A stretch of 64,000 nt of DNA, from positions 615,998 through 679,997 of the forward strand of contig CAJFVJ010000003.1 in NCBI GenBank assembly GCA_904420445.1, read 5' to 3'. Below the pieces are notes generated by a model, which worked only from the letters and a program-made list of their open reading frames with translations, was not told where the DNA came from and did not search any database. Positions within the stretch are counted from its first letter, which is position 1, and every line of letters starts with the position of its first letter. Of the stretch, positions 24,664 through 34,210 are shown piece after piece. The position numbers and the translations under genes are program-made. The stretch is from Candidatus Adamsella avium. GTDB lineage: Bacteria; Cyanobacteriota; Vampirovibrionia; Gastranaerophilales; CAJFVJ01.

Positions 24664-25524
24664 ATGGATGTATCAATAATATTTATAAATTATAAAACAA
24701 AAGATTTAACAATAAATGCCATCAAATCTGTCATCGAAAAAACAAAAGAAATAGAGTTTGAAATTTTTGTCGTCGATAATAACTCGCAAGATGGCTCAAT
24801 TGAAGCAATAGAAAAAGAATTTTCGAACATTAATATAATTAAAAATCCTGTTAATGCTGGTTTTGGAGCTGCAAATAACTTAGCAATAAAACAAGCTAAT
24901 GGAAAATATATATTATGCCTCAATACTGATACTTTATTAATAAATAATGCAATAAAAATTATGTACGATTTTATGAATAAAGAAGAAAATAAAAATGTTG
25001 CCGTATGCGGAAGTTCTTTATATGATGAAAATCTTAATTATGTAATGTCTTTTGCAAATTTCCCAAATTTTTTCAACACACTATCTATTTCTTGGCTATT
25101 AAAAAAAATTTTTCCTATTTTAAGAAATCAAAAAAAACCTGATAACATAAAAGAAGTTGATTTTATCACTGGAGCGGACATATTTTTTAGAAAATCAATT
25201 TTAGATAAAATAGGGGTATTTGATGAAAAATTTTTCATGTATGCAGAAGAAGTTGATTTATGCAAAAGAATAAAAAAAGAAGGTTATTCTATAAAAATTA
25301 TCCCTCAAGCAAAAATAATACATTTAGAAGAAAAATCTTCTAAAAATTTTTGGAAGAATTCGAAAATGAGGGTTAAAAGTAAATATATATATGCAAGAAA
25401 ACATCAATCTTTATTAGAAGTATATTCAATGAAAATATCTTATTTAATAATGCATGCAATAGGATATTTATTTGGGTTTAATAAAGAACACATAGAACTT
25501 ATAAAATTACACTTAGAAGGTTAA
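24664..25524 (+). CDS. GT2-family glycosyltransferase (rhamnosyltransferase-like)
   Basis: 286 residues. GT-A fold: DVSIIFINYKTKDL at the start, VVDNNSQDGS, NAGFGAANNLAI, then the metal-binding LNTDT (DxD variant, residues about 88-92). A GADIFFRKSILDKIG block and EEVDLCKRI (acceptor-site ED-like motif) follow. This arrangement is common in WbbL-type rhamnosyltransferases, but the sugar is uncertain. AAGGAAA lies before the ATG. Confidence 0.9.
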   Translation: MDVSIIFINYKTKDLTINAIKSVIEKTKEIEFEIFVVDNNSQDGSIEAIEKEFSNINIIKNPVNAGFGAANNLAIKQANGKYILCLNTDTLLINNAIKIMYDFMNKEENKNVAVCGSSLYDENLNYVMSFANFPNFFNTLSISWLLKKIFPILRNQKKPDNIKEVDFITGADIFFRKSILDKIGVFDEKFFMYAEEVDLCKRIKKEGYSIKIIPQAKIIHLEEKSSKNFWKNSKMRVKSKYIYARKHQSLLEVYSMKISYLIMHAIGYLFGFNKEHIELIKLHLEG

Positions 25525-25527
25525 AAA

Positions 25528-26568
25528 ATGAGAAAAAAAACAATTTGGATTGATATTACAATACTAAAAATAAATAGCAACTGTGGAATGGCTGCATTTA
25601 CTCAAACATATATTAAAATTCTAAAAAATAACTACAATATAAAATATTTCAGTAACCCTTTTTATAAAAATAAATTCTTAGGCTCTAAACTTTATTTTAT
25701 ATGGTTAAATACTTATTTTTATTTACAAACATTATTACTAAAACCAGATATAATAATATATCCTTGTTATATCATGCCGTACTTTACACGAAGAAATACA
25801 AAAAATTACGTAGTATTCCATGATCTTATGCCATATAGAGAAAATTTTTTTGGAGAAAAATGTAAAAAATCATACTTATTTAAACTTAACATTGCAAAAG
25901 AAAAGTCAACTAAAATTATTACAGTGTCTAACACTGTAAAAAAACAATTAATAAAAGAATTTAATCTCCCAGAAAATAGAATAGGTATTACATATAACTG
26001 TGTCAATGATGTAATAAAACATTCAAAAGAAGATTCAAATATTTTAAATAAACTAAACTTAAAATCGAACAATTATATATTTTCACTTGCTGGTTCATTC
26101 AAACATAAAAATATACAAGAATTAATCGCTGCAATAAATAATATAAAAGAAGATATAAAACTTGTTGTTGCCGGATATAAAGGACATTTACAATATTCTG
26201 ATTCTGAAATATCCAATAAAAAAATAATTTACGCTGGATACATAACAACAGAAGAGATTATAGCTCTTTATAAAAATGCAAAATTTTTTGTATTACCTTC
26301 TTTGGAAGAGGGGTTTGGTATACCAATTATAGAAGCACAATATTTTAAGTGTCCAGTATTATGCTCTGACATCCCTGTATTTAGAGAAATAGCAGGGAAT
26401 GGTGCAGAATTTTGCATTCCTAATTCAAATGGTATTGCTGCAAAGTTGGAATATCTCATAAATAACGGACAAAGAAGACAAGAACTAATCTCTCTCGGAA
26501 AAGAGAATGTCAAAAGATTTTCCATAGAAAAAATCGCTCGACAACTATCAGATGTCTTAGAAAATTAG
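25528..26568 (+). CDS. GT4-family glycosyltransferase
   Basis: 346 residues. The donor-binding block FVLPSLEEGFGIPIIEAQYFKCPVLCSDIPVFREI is a textbook GT4 signature (key residues E-EGFG-PxxEA, with the catalytic Glu pair). The mid-protein has ISVSNTVKKQLIKEF-like and FSLAGSFKHKNI. It begins 3 bp after the upstream GT2 stop and converges on the ferredoxin/pyruvyl-transferase gene with a 5-bp gap. Confidence 0.9.
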   Translation: MRKKTIWIDITILKINSNCGMAAFTQTYIKILKNNYNIKYFSNPFYKNKFLGSKLYFIWLNTYFYLQTLLLKPDIIIYPCYIMPYFTRRNTKNYVVFHDLMPYRENFFGEKCKKSYLFKLNIAKEKSTKIITVSNTVKKQLIKEFNLPENRIGITYNCVNDVIKHSKEDSNILNKLNLKSNNYIFSLAGSFKHKNIQELIAAINNIKEDIKLVVAGYKGHLQYSDSEISNKKIIYAGYITTEEIIALYKNAKFFVLPSLEEGFGIPIIEAQYFKCPVLCSDIPVFREIAGNGAEFCIPNSNGIAAKLEYLINNGQRRQELISLGKENVKRFSIEKIARQLSDVLEN

Positions 26569-26573
26569 TAATT

Positions 26574-28853
26574 TTATTTTAAAAAGAATGTATTTTCACT
26601 CAACATAAAAAGTTTGATTTTGATTTGTCTGAAAATCCATCTTATTATTCTTTTCGTTTTTCTCTTTGCTCTGAAAATATACGGTAACCCCTTAGGCATT
26701 TGCTTTGTTTCAATCAAAATATTTAATAATCTTGATTCAACAGATTGTTTAAATTTATTTTTTCTCAAAGCTAATGCATCACACAACCAGTTCAAAGATT
26801 TTGATGCTTCTTTATTAAGAATATTATTAACTACGTTGTAGTCAACTTCTGTATTTATAGCAGCAAATATATCTTCAAGACTTGATATATTTGAAAAAAG
26901 TCTATCTGACATTCTTAACATTGAGAATAAAGAACGAAACCTACTATTGCCTCGAGAATTACAAAAAGAAATAAACTGTTTTTCAAAGATAATAGAAAAA
27001 CAAGTGCCATGATATGAATCAGTTACTACAAATCTTGCATTTTTTATTGTATATAACCAATCTTCAACAGACTCATTTTTATTCATTTTTATTACACTAC
27101 AGCTATATTTTTCAGCTAACTTGGCTACAGTTTCTTCAATATTTTTATTATTATCTAGAACATATAGTGCAATATAATTTTTCTTTTCTAATTCTGAATT
27201 ATTTATTAATTGCTCATATTGAGTCTTATCAAGCAAAAACACAGGATCCAAAATACATTCTGCATCTGTATCAAATTCCTTTTTGCAAACATCAACACTT
27301 TCAAGTTCCCTTACTGACACAGCATCAAATTGTTTCATATAATACTCTATAGCTGTTTTTACATCATCTGATTGTTCAAATTTCTCAAAAATCATACTTG
27401 CAGAACAAGCTATTTTCTTTTTATCATTTTTTACAAAATCCAAAAAATATAAATACTGAAGATAATAATTATATGACCAAACTTGATCAGAACCCACAAT
27501 AAAAGTATCAAAAGTGTCATTTAAGTTTGATAAATCTTTTTTATTTTGACATAACTCTGTGAGACTAAAATATTTATGAACAAAATCAATTTTACCTTTA
27601 CAACAAGGAAACTCATATCTATTTGTCCATTGCTTAGCTCTGTAGTTAATAACTTTTATTGTATAGCCTAAATTTTTCAACAACTCTTGAAGAGCATAAC
27701 ATGTAAGAATTGCGCCATAGTTCCAAGTTGCCCAATAATTCATAATACCGCAGTCATATCTGTCAAACAGATACATATTAACTAGCTGTTTTAACGAATA
27801 TTTATCTAAATTTTCAAAAAATGCTTTTCTTTTTGGATGAACTCGATGAGGAGCATAAAGATTTCGATTACCTAATATTGCATATTTCAGAGGAACTTCC
27901 TTTATTACCTTAAAATTATTTTTTATATCATTCCATAAATCTCTTGATTTACAATTATTAACAAGAACTAAGGATGTTCCCTTCCCATCATTCAAACTCT
28001 TATCAAAATTCTCTATCCCCCAAAAATCGGCAATAGTAAAATCTCCCACTCTTTGAGTTGAACAGAATTTGCAACCGGTACAATTTTCTCTTAATGAAAT
28101 ATTATTCAAAAACAACTGCATATAACTGTCATCAACCTGAACAAAGCTATAAGTAGTAGTAGTAGTAGTAGTAGTATTTGTAAGAGTTGGTGACCATCCT
28201 CTTACTTTATCTCTGAAATTTACACAAACAACTTTTTCATCATCATAATGCAATAATTCTTTCAAATATTTTTTGTAAACCTTCGGAGAAGGAACCCCAT
28301 GGCATAAAATATCCACGGTCAACAGTTTTTCATAATCTTTATTCAAAAAAGAATACAATCCAGCTACCTGACATGGGGTACCTGAAAATAAAACAAAATT
28401 ATCAGCATCCAATAAATTTCTTATTTCTTTATATACAACCCCTATATCGCTTTGAACATACTTTGAGCCTCTAAGTTTGCTTAAATCACTTTTTGAATTA
28501 ATAATAATATGCCTAGCCCTTAATTCATCCGTATCAAAAGTACAACCGCAAATATATCCGTTTTGGCTTAAAATATAATTTGCAAGAATACTAAAAGCAC
28601 CACCTGAAGAACTGACTTTTCTTGTTTCATCATCTGCCATAGCTGCATAGCAGTCTGGTTTTTTGAAGTTATCATTTGTTTTATTAAGAATAGGACAAAC
28701 TTTTTTGCATAACCCGCAATCAACACATTTTTCTTCATCTATGAACGGATATAAAAATCCTTCACTATTTTCTTTCATAGAAATAGCATTTTTAGGACAT
28801 ATATTATAACATGCAGAACAACCGCAACATTCAGAATGATTAAGAATAAACAT
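26574..28853 (-). CDS. Ferredoxin-FrhB-polysaccharide pyruvyl transferase fusion
   Basis: 759 residues, three parts. Residues 1-60 hold two 4Fe-4S motifs (CCGCSACYNICPKNAI and CVDCGLCKKVCP). Residues about 70-350 are the F420 hydrogenase/dehydrogenase beta-subunit (FrhB) domain with SSSGGAFS and FSGTPCQVAGL, plus GCKFC/STQRVGDF. From about 365, CGIMNYWATWNYGAILTCYAL starts a polysaccharide pyruvyl transferase (WcaK/CsaB) domain, with VGSDQVW and SYHGTCFSI. It runs opposite to its neighbours. The protein probably adds or reduces a group on glycan; the electron-transfer partner is unknown. The AGT microsatellite (28152-28175) encodes an in-frame Thr8 run at about residues 227-234. Confidence 0.82.
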   Translation of the reverse strand: MFILNHSECCGCSACYNICPKNAISMKENSEGFLYPFIDEEKCVDCGLCKKVCPILNKTNDNFKKPDCYAAMADDETRKVSSSGGAFSILANYILSQNGYICGCTFDTDELRARHIIINSKSDLSKLRGSKYVQSDIGVVYKEIRNLLDADNFVLFSGTPCQVAGLYSFLNKDYEKLLTVDILCHGVPSPKVYKKYLKELLHYDDEKVVCVNFRDKVRGWSPTLTNTTTTTTTTYSFVQVDDSYMQLFLNNISLRENCTGCKFCSTQRVGDFTIADFWGIENFDKSLNDGKGTSLVLVNNCKSRDLWNDIKNNFKVIKEVPLKYAILGNRNLYAPHRVHPKRKAFFENLDKYSLKQLVNMYLFDRYDCGIMNYWATWNYGAILTCYALQELLKNLGYTIKVINYRAKQWTNRYEFPCCKGKIDFVHKYFSLTELCQNKKDLSNLNDTFDTFIVGSDQVWSYNYYLQYLYFLDFVKNDKKKIACSASMIFEKFEQSDDVKTAIEYYMKQFDAVSVRELESVDVCKKEFDTDAECILDPVFLLDKTQYEQLINNSELEKKNYIALYVLDNNKNIEETVAKLAEKYSCSVIKMNKNESVEDWLYTIKNARFVVTDSYHGTCFSIIFEKQFISFCNSRGNSRFRSLFSMLRMSDRLFSNISSLEDIFAAINTEVDYNVVNNILNKEASKSLNWLCDALALRKNKFKQSVESRLLNILIETKQMPKGLPYIFRAKRKTKRIIRWIFRQIKIKLFMLSENTFFLK
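28152..28175. repeat. (AGT)8 trinucleotide tract in coding frame
   Basis: Eight perfect AGT units on the plus strand, read as ACT on the minus strand, giving a run of eight Thr inside the FrhB domain. Slippage would change length by whole codons. Confidence 0.95.
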
Positions 28854-28992
28854 ATTTATACCTTTAACATTTTTTTTGATACTAAATTACTAACTATATT
28901 AACAGGTTTTGCAAATAGAAAAGTTTCATATCTTAAAATCCTAATATGTTTTATTTAAAATAACTATTGTATAAAATAATAATAAAAATTAT

Positions 28993-30195
28993 ATGATAAA
29001 AAAAATACTGATTGAACAATTATACCCATTATCTTTATACTCAAGGCAAATAGCGGGGACTTTCGTACTCTTATTCATCGCAAGATACCTGTCAGTATAT
29101 GACTACGGTTTATTTTCAAGCTACAAAACTATTGCCTCTTTTTGGCTTTTATTTGCTAATATCGGATATAATGAATACATATTGGTTTCAAGTCAAAATA
29201 TAGTAAAAGAAGTTCAACTAAAAATAGGTTTATTTATAATAAATGCTATTTTTATAACCCTGCTAATTGCTGCTGGGTCTTTGCTATCTTATGTCGAATC
29301 ACATCTTATTTTTTTATTGGTATTGCTGAGAACTTTTTTTGACAGTACTTTTTTTTCTATAGTTCTTCCATATTTTCAATCAGCAAACAAATTTACCATT
29401 ATAAGTTATATCAATATTTTTTATAGTATAGCAACAATAATAATCACAATTATATCATACATAATGAATTTATCTCTCATAACATTTTTATTATTAAGTA
29501 TAATTTTAGGTTTATTTAATTTTATACAAGTTTCTTATTATGCAAAAATAAATTATCTTCTAACAATAAAACATATAAAAAGGCTAATAAGTAGATTAGA
29601 TAAAACTATTTTTGCATATATAGGTGTCGTATTATGTTATTATTTATATACGCAAATTCCTTCTTTATACTCTTCATCTTTCATAAAAAAAGAAGAAGCT
29701 GCCCTATATTTTGCTGCATTTACTATTTCTACTATAATTTCTTTATTAATAAATGCACAAGTTCAAAAAATGGTTCCTGAAATGATTAATAATTCTATTG
29801 AAAAAATAAAAATTATAATGAAGAATAATATGAAATTTATAATGAGTATTAATGCTATAGTATTTTTATTTTTATTATTATTCGGTAAAATCATTTTAAA
29901 ATTACTCTACGAAAAAGACTATTACATCAATGCATATCCTCTTCTATTAATTTTAACAATTTCTAATATATCAATTGCCATAGCTGCAATTTATGGAACA
30001 TATATAACAGCTAGCGGAAATCAACATATTAAAATTAGAATGCAAATAGAAGCAATAATAATATCTATTCTTACATTATCTCTATTTCATAAATATGGAA
30101 TATATGCAGCTGCTATGGCGTATTTCTTATCAGCAACACACATTGCGATAAGATATGTTATAAAAACAAAAAAAATGTTAAAACAAGCAACTTAA
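28993..30195 (+). CDS. Oligosaccharide flippase (Wzx/MATE-like)
   Basis: 400 residues, about twelve membrane segments. The start (LYSRQIAGTFVLLFIARYLSVYDYGLFSSYKTIASFW) and the charged NMKFIMSIN linker fit the Wzx/PST polysaccharide transporter family. It would flip undecaprenyl-linked repeat units across the inner membrane. AT-rich like the preceding transferases; it is the last gene of the AT-rich cassette. The 139-bp gap to the divergent pyruvyl-transferase gene should hold both promoters. No ribosome-binding site is obvious. Confidence 0.85.
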   Translation: MIKKILIEQLYPLSLYSRQIAGTFVLLFIARYLSVYDYGLFSSYKTIASFWLLFANIGYNEYILVSSQNIVKEVQLKIGLFIINAIFITLLIAAGSLLSYVESHLIFLLVLLRTFFDSTFFSIVLPYFQSANKFTIISYINIFYSIATIIITIISYIMNLSLITFLLLSIILGLFNFIQVSYYAKINYLLTIKHIKRLISRLDKTIFAYIGVVLCYYLYTQIPSLYSSSFIKKEEAALYFAAFTISTIISLLINAQVQKMVPEMINNSIEKIKIIMKNNMKFIMSINAIVFLFLLLFGKIILKLLYEKDYYINAYPLLLILTISNISIAIAAIYGTYITASGNQHIKIRMQIEAIIISILTLSLFHKYGIYAAAMAYFLSATHIAIRYVIKTKKMLKQAT

Positions 30196-30214
30196 TAACA
30201 ACAAAACACCACCA

Positions 30215-31099
30215 ATGAATAAAATAGACAAAAACAAAATAAAAACCTGGTTCGTAACAGGAGCATCAAGCGGCATAGGAAAGCAAATATCAAAAGAACT
30301 CCTCAACAGAGGATACAATGTCATAGCAATCGCAAGAAACATCCCTGACATCACTCACAGAAACGTCCTGTGCCTCTCTGTCGACGTAACAAAGCCTGAT
30401 ACAATCAACGACGCTATCAAAAAAGGAATCGAAAAATTCGGAAAAATTGATGTCCTGCTCAACAATGCAGGCATAACAGCAAGCATCACACTTGAAGAAG
30501 AAACTCTCGAACATATGAAATCAGTTATGGAAACAAACTTCTTCGGATATTTCAACACCATACATGCCATCCTCCCCCACTTCCGCCAAAACAAAAACGG
30601 AACAATCATCAACAACATATCAGAATCAGGACTTACCCCGAGTGCCTACAGCTCAGCCTATTGCTCATCAAAGCATGCGCTTGAAGGGCTGACAGGAGTT
30701 TGTCTTATTGAAACACAAAAGTTCTGCAGGGTAATGTCCATTGAACCCGGCTGGTTTGAAGGAACAAATATTATAAAGAATCAAATTCGCACAAACTCAG
30801 CTTATGACGAATACAAAGACCTTTCACCGCTGCACAAACCGGTTAACGGCTCTTTCAAAAATGACCTCACCATCGCTGTCAACGGCATAATCGATACGGT
30901 TGAGCTGGAAAAACTGCCAAGAAGGCTTATTCTCGGCAAAGATGCCTTTCAAAAAATAAACTCAGAAGCAGACTCTCTGAGAAAAGACCTCAAAAACTCC
31001 AAAGCACAAGCAATGAAATGCTCTATACAAAATACAATCTTCAACAAAACAAAACTTAAACTTATAAATATCTTATCCAACAACAAAAAACTTTCATGA
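30215..31099 (+). CDS. Short-chain dehydrogenase/reductase (SDR)
   Basis: 294 residues. Nucleotide-binding TGASSGIG at residues 15-22, NNAG at about 88-91 and active-site YCSSK (Tyr and Lys) at about 148-152. It is a classical SDR that reduces or oxidises an unknown hydroxyl/carbonyl. Base composition returns to the normal level of the region here, so it probably belongs to the flank rather than to the AT-rich cassette. It starts 19 bp after the flippase. A ribosome-binding site is not visible. Confidence 0.88.
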   Translation: MNKIDKNKIKTWFVTGASSGIGKQISKELLNRGYNVIAIARNIPDITHRNVLCLSVDVTKPDTINDAIKKGIEKFGKIDVLLNNAGITASITLEEETLEHMKSVMETNFFGYFNTIHAILPHFRQNKNGTIINNISESGLTPSAYSSAYCSSKHALEGLTGVCLIETQKFCRVMSIEPGWFEGTNIIKNQIRTNSAYDEYKDLSPLHKPVNGSFKNDLTIAVNGIIDTVELEKLPRRLILGKDAFQKINSEADSLRKDLKNSKAQAMKCSIQNTIFNKTKLKLINILSNNKKLS

Positions 31100-31140
31100 T
31101 ATCATATCTCTTGTAAACAAAAATCACGGAAAGAAAAACA

Positions 31141-32466
31141 ATGGAACCGCAAGAACTCGATGAAGAACTGACGATTGATCTCAAAAAAATATTCAAAACC
31201 CTATGGAGCAGAAAAAAAGAAATCTTTTTAACTTTTGTCCTTATCACCGGATTTTTTATCGCTCTGACTTTCATTCTTCCAAAGAAATACACAGTAACAT
31301 CTGACCTGTACATAAACAAAACGGGAACGACAAACCTCTCAGACCTGAACCCTTTTGTTATCGCTGACCAGGGAGTAGGTTCCGGTTTTGCAGGCGTTTT
31401 TTCAGGAGGAAACTCTGGATTAAATGACGAACTCGAAATAATCCAATCCCCGCTTGTAATTGACAGAGTAATAAAAGAAAATGACCTGAAAATAAAAAAA
31501 GGTAAAAAAGCAGGCGAATATATATCAACAGCAGCATTCCTCAAAAAAAACATTTCCATCGAAAACAAAAAAGGAACAAACGTCATCTCAATCACATACA
31601 AAAACAAAGATCCGAAAGTTGCATACAACGTTGTAAAATCAATAATCTCCAACTACCAGCTTGTCAATGAAACGCTGAATACACAAAAAGCTTCAAGCGA
31701 TAAAAAGCTTATGGAAGAATCTCTCAAAGACGTAAACAAAGAGCTGAATTTAAAAATAGCAGAGATGAAAAAAAGCGGAGCCATGCCAAACAGCACGATG
31801 ATGGGTCAGGTCGCTGTTATGCAAGGATACAACAAAGCTATCAGCTCAGCGCTCAACACTGTAGCCAATCAGGCAATCGAAGGGCAAAAAAGACAAATAG
31901 CCGTTGATGCGGAAGTAGAAAAACTCAAGATGGTCAAATCAAAGCTGGAATGGTCAACCCTTGTCGAGCAGATGGCAAAAAATGCAACAAACGTCACCAT
32001 CCTCAAAGAGCCCGAACAAAAAAGAGATTTCGAATTTTCAGAGCCAAAACTGCTGATTAACATCATCCTCGGACTCGTTTTCTCTATCATTGCGTCCCTT
32101 GTTTTAGTAATTCTTCTAGAGAATACGGATAAAAAAATGACCTACTCAACGCTAGGAGAAAAAGTGCTCTACGATTTGAGCAAAAACACGGATGACCTGA
32201 AAATTCTTCTCCTTGCTTCACCTGAGAAAAGTTTCACAGTTCTGGCTTTCGACGGCTTCAATACCGGAGATATGCAATCTTTGAGCACATTCTCAAACCT
32301 CAAAATAATCCCTGCAGACATCTCCCCTCAAACAGTCGATAACATAAAACGCACTGACAACATCATCCTCGCAAGCAAAATAGGACGTTCTTCAAGAAAA
32401 CTTTATCTGCAGCTCAAGAACATCTGTCAGGAAATGAAAAAAGACATCTATCTGGAAATTGTCTGA
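31141..32466 (+). CDS. Wzz-type chain-length determinant with degenerate BY-kinase-like C-terminus
   Basis: 441 residues. The Wzz domain starts near residue 10; membrane segments lie at about 30-52 and 303-326. A periplasmic coiled-coil region spans about 170-270. After the second segment, about 105 cytosolic residues end in TDNIILASKIGRSSRKLYLQL, reminiscent of the last part of a BY-kinase domain. I see no Walker A (GxxGxGK[ST]) or catalytic Asp motif, so it would not be a kinase. Together with the Wza-like and WbaP-like genes it controls surface-polysaccharide length. Confidence 0.82.
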   Translation: MEPQELDEELTIDLKKIFKTLWSRKKEIFLTFVLITGFFIALTFILPKKYTVTSDLYINKTGTTNLSDLNPFVIADQGVGSGFAGVFSGGNSGLNDELEIIQSPLVIDRVIKENDLKIKKGKKAGEYISTAAFLKKNISIENKKGTNVISITYKNKDPKVAYNVVKSIISNYQLVNETLNTQKASSDKKLMEESLKDVNKELNLKIAEMKKSGAMPNSTMMGQVAVMQGYNKAISSALNTVANQAIEGQKRQIAVDAEVEKLKMVKSKLEWSTLVEQMAKNATNVTILKEPEQKRDFEFSEPKLLINIILGLVFSIIASLVLVILLENTDKKMTYSTLGEKVLYDLSKNTDDLKILLLASPEKSFTVLAFDGFNTGDMQSLSTFSNLKIIPADISPQTVDNIKRTDNIILASKIGRSSRKLYLQLKNICQEMKKDIYLEIV

Positions 32467-32468
32467 TT

Positions 32469-33068
32469 ATGAACAGGAACACAAAAATTTTATGTTCGAC
32501 AAAATATCTCGAGCTGAAAGAAGCGGTGGCTCCGAATGGAAAATCCGCATGGATTTATGCCCACAGACAAATCGCAACGGATGTTGTGGTGATTGTTCCG
32601 GTGCTCAAATCGGAAACGGAAGAAAAAATCCTGTTCCTGAAAACTCAAAGACCGCCTCTTTATGCAGAAAATAAAGCGGATATAAACATCGAACTGCCTG
32701 CCGGTCTTGTCGGCGATGAAAGAAAGGGAGAAAGCATCGAACAGGCAATCGAAGCAGAGCTGAGAGAAGAAACTGGACTGAGAGCCGACTCAATAAAAAT
32801 AGTTTCCCGTAAAATTGCAAGCTCGGCAGGCTGTACATCAGAAACATCAACTATCGCATTAGCAGAAATCACCGACACAACTGAAATATCAAAACCATTA
32901 AGCGATGGAGGCATTATTCTTGAGAGAATCTGGGTTAATGCAAATGACATCCGCAACTGGCTGCAAGAGCAGGAGAAAAACGGCTGTGCAATCAGCGCAC
33001 AGGCTCTGTGCGGCTTGTTTTACTATTTCTCAGACACAACGGCTACATCACATCTCAACACAAAATAG
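32469..33068 (+). CDS. NUDIX hydrolase
   Basis: 199 residues. A NUDIX box spans GDERKGE...AELREETGL (residues about 79-101). It fits G-x5-E-x7-[R]-E-U-x-E-E-x-G-U except that Arg is replaced by Ala. Metal-binding Glu residues remain. N-terminal DVVVIVPVL and ILFLKTQRPP resemble ADP-ribose/nucleotide-sugar pyrophosphatases (YffH/NudK-like), so a nucleotide-sugar substrate is plausible beside a glycan locus. It starts 2 bp after the wzz-like stop. Confidence 0.85.
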   Translation: MNRNTKILCSTKYLELKEAVAPNGKSAWIYAHRQIATDVVVIVPVLKSETEEKILFLKTQRPPLYAENKADINIELPAGLVGDERKGESIEQAIEAELREETGLRADSIKIVSRKIASSAGCTSETSTIALAEITDTTEISKPLSDGGIILERIWVNANDIRNWLQEQEKNGCAISAQALCGLFYYFSDTTATSHLNTK

Positions 33069-33139
33069 CCCTCATAACTAAATTACTTTTCATTCATTAA
33101 TTCTACAATTTAAATAGTATAAAGAATGAGGACACAGTT

Positions 33140-33685
33140 ATGACAAAAACAACAGACAAAATCCTGAACCTGATGCTCATGGATGGCATTGTGCTGACAG
33201 CTCTCGGAATATGCGCAATTCTTCTTCCGAATTTGATGTCATTCACAACAAGCATAATCCTTAGCATAATTCTCACAATCTTCGGCGTTTACAAATTTAT
33301 TAACACAATTATGATGAGAAAAGAAATCAAAAATCCATACCTGTCTGCAATAATCGGACTGTTAATTATTTCAGCAGGCATCTATCTGTTTTTTCATCCG
33401 ATATTTAACCTGCTCCTTTTAACAATCTTGATTGCTCTATATTTCATCCTCGAAGCAATAAACTCAATTTACCTGACTTTCGAAAACAGAGGCATAGTCA
33501 GATACTGGTGGACGGGATTTTTCATGGCGGCTGTTCAGCTCTTTTTGGGAATTTTTATCCTTCTTTCTCTACCGTTCAGCTCACTATGGCTGCTTGGGAC
33601 TCTCCTTGGCATAAGCTTTTTGATTAACGGCATCCTGACAATCGTCATGTTTACATCGTCAAAAATGATAGAATCTGAACTCTAA
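33140..33685 (+). CDS. HdeD/DUF308 small membrane protein
   Basis: 181 residues in six hydrophobic segments arranged as pairs, with two related halves, typical of the HdeD (DUF308) family. These are inner-membrane proteins linked to acid stress in Escherichia coli, with no known activity. GAATGAGGA lies before the ATG. The gene ends in a perfect bidirectional terminator. Confidence 0.85.
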   Translation: MTKTTDKILNLMLMDGIVLTALGICAILLPNLMSFTTSIILSIILTIFGVYKFINTIMMRKEIKNPYLSAIIGLLIISAGIYLFFHPIFNLLLLTILIALYFILEAINSIYLTFENRGIVRYWWTGFFMAAVQLFLGIFILLSLPFSSLWLLGTLLGISFLINGILTIVMFTSSKMIESEL

Positions 33686-33717
33686 ATAAAAGGGAACCAA
33701 ATGGTTCCCTTTTATTT
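33684..33717. terminator. Bidirectional terminator, 16-bp perfect stem
   Basis: AAATAAAAGGGAACCA, a 2-nt loop, then TGGTTCCCTTTTATTT. It serves the HdeD gene and the convergent gene ending at 33716, whose stop codon lies at its right end. Confidence 0.93.
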
Positions 33718-34210
33718 AGCTTCTTATCCAAAAATGTTCCAGCATCTCTTTTACACTCTTTGTTTGTCCCTTTGTTGTCCGGGTAATTTCACCGTCAGCA
33801 ATTTTTTGAGCAGCCTCAAGAACCGCATCGGAATTTGTTGAATACTCTGTCGTTGCAAGCTTGCTTGCAGCAGCATCTTTTTCTGTATTCAAACCATTTA
33901 AATTATTCCATGCATTAAACATTTTCCACTTGCCCATATCAAAAGTCTTGCCGGTTGTCATATAATCTTTATTTCCGATTTTATACAAATGATCATCTCT
34001 TGTGGCAAAAAGGACTTTTGCCCTGTCTTCTCTGTTTTCAGGGTCAGAAATAATCACAACATCAACACCCATATCATCCAAATCACTCACAGCAGATGAA
34101 TACTCAATTTCCTGCTCAAGTTTTTCGGCAAGTTTTGATGCAGTCTTTCCCATTCCTTCAGTAGACACCAAAACACGACCAAAATTTAAACTGTTATTCG
34201 ACACATTCAT
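33716..34210 (-). CDS. Orphan protein with N-terminal NFGR motif
   Basis: 164 residues, unknown function. The start MNVSNNSLNFGR has Phe10-Gly11 in a Ser/Asn context like the other motif proteins, and MNVSN is shared with the protein at 38879. The body is soluble, with a Lys/Glu-rich N-terminal helix (residues about 20-40) and a VDVVIISDPENREDR strand-loop. It ends on the shared terminator. AGAGG lies about 14 nt before the ATG. Confidence 0.72.
   Translation of the reverse strand: MNVSNNSLNFGRVLVSTEGMGKTASKLAEKLEQEIEYSSAVSDLDDMGVDVVIISDPENREDRAKVLFATRDDHLYKIGNKDYMTTGKTFDMGKWKMFNAWNNLNGLNTEKDAAASKLATTEYSTNSDAVLEAAQKIADGEITRTTKGQTKSVKEMLEHFWIRS

Noticed and set aside
32459-32674. 71-codon plus-strand frame
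   Set aside because: Alternative frame of the NUDIX gene; no binding site and no conserved feature.
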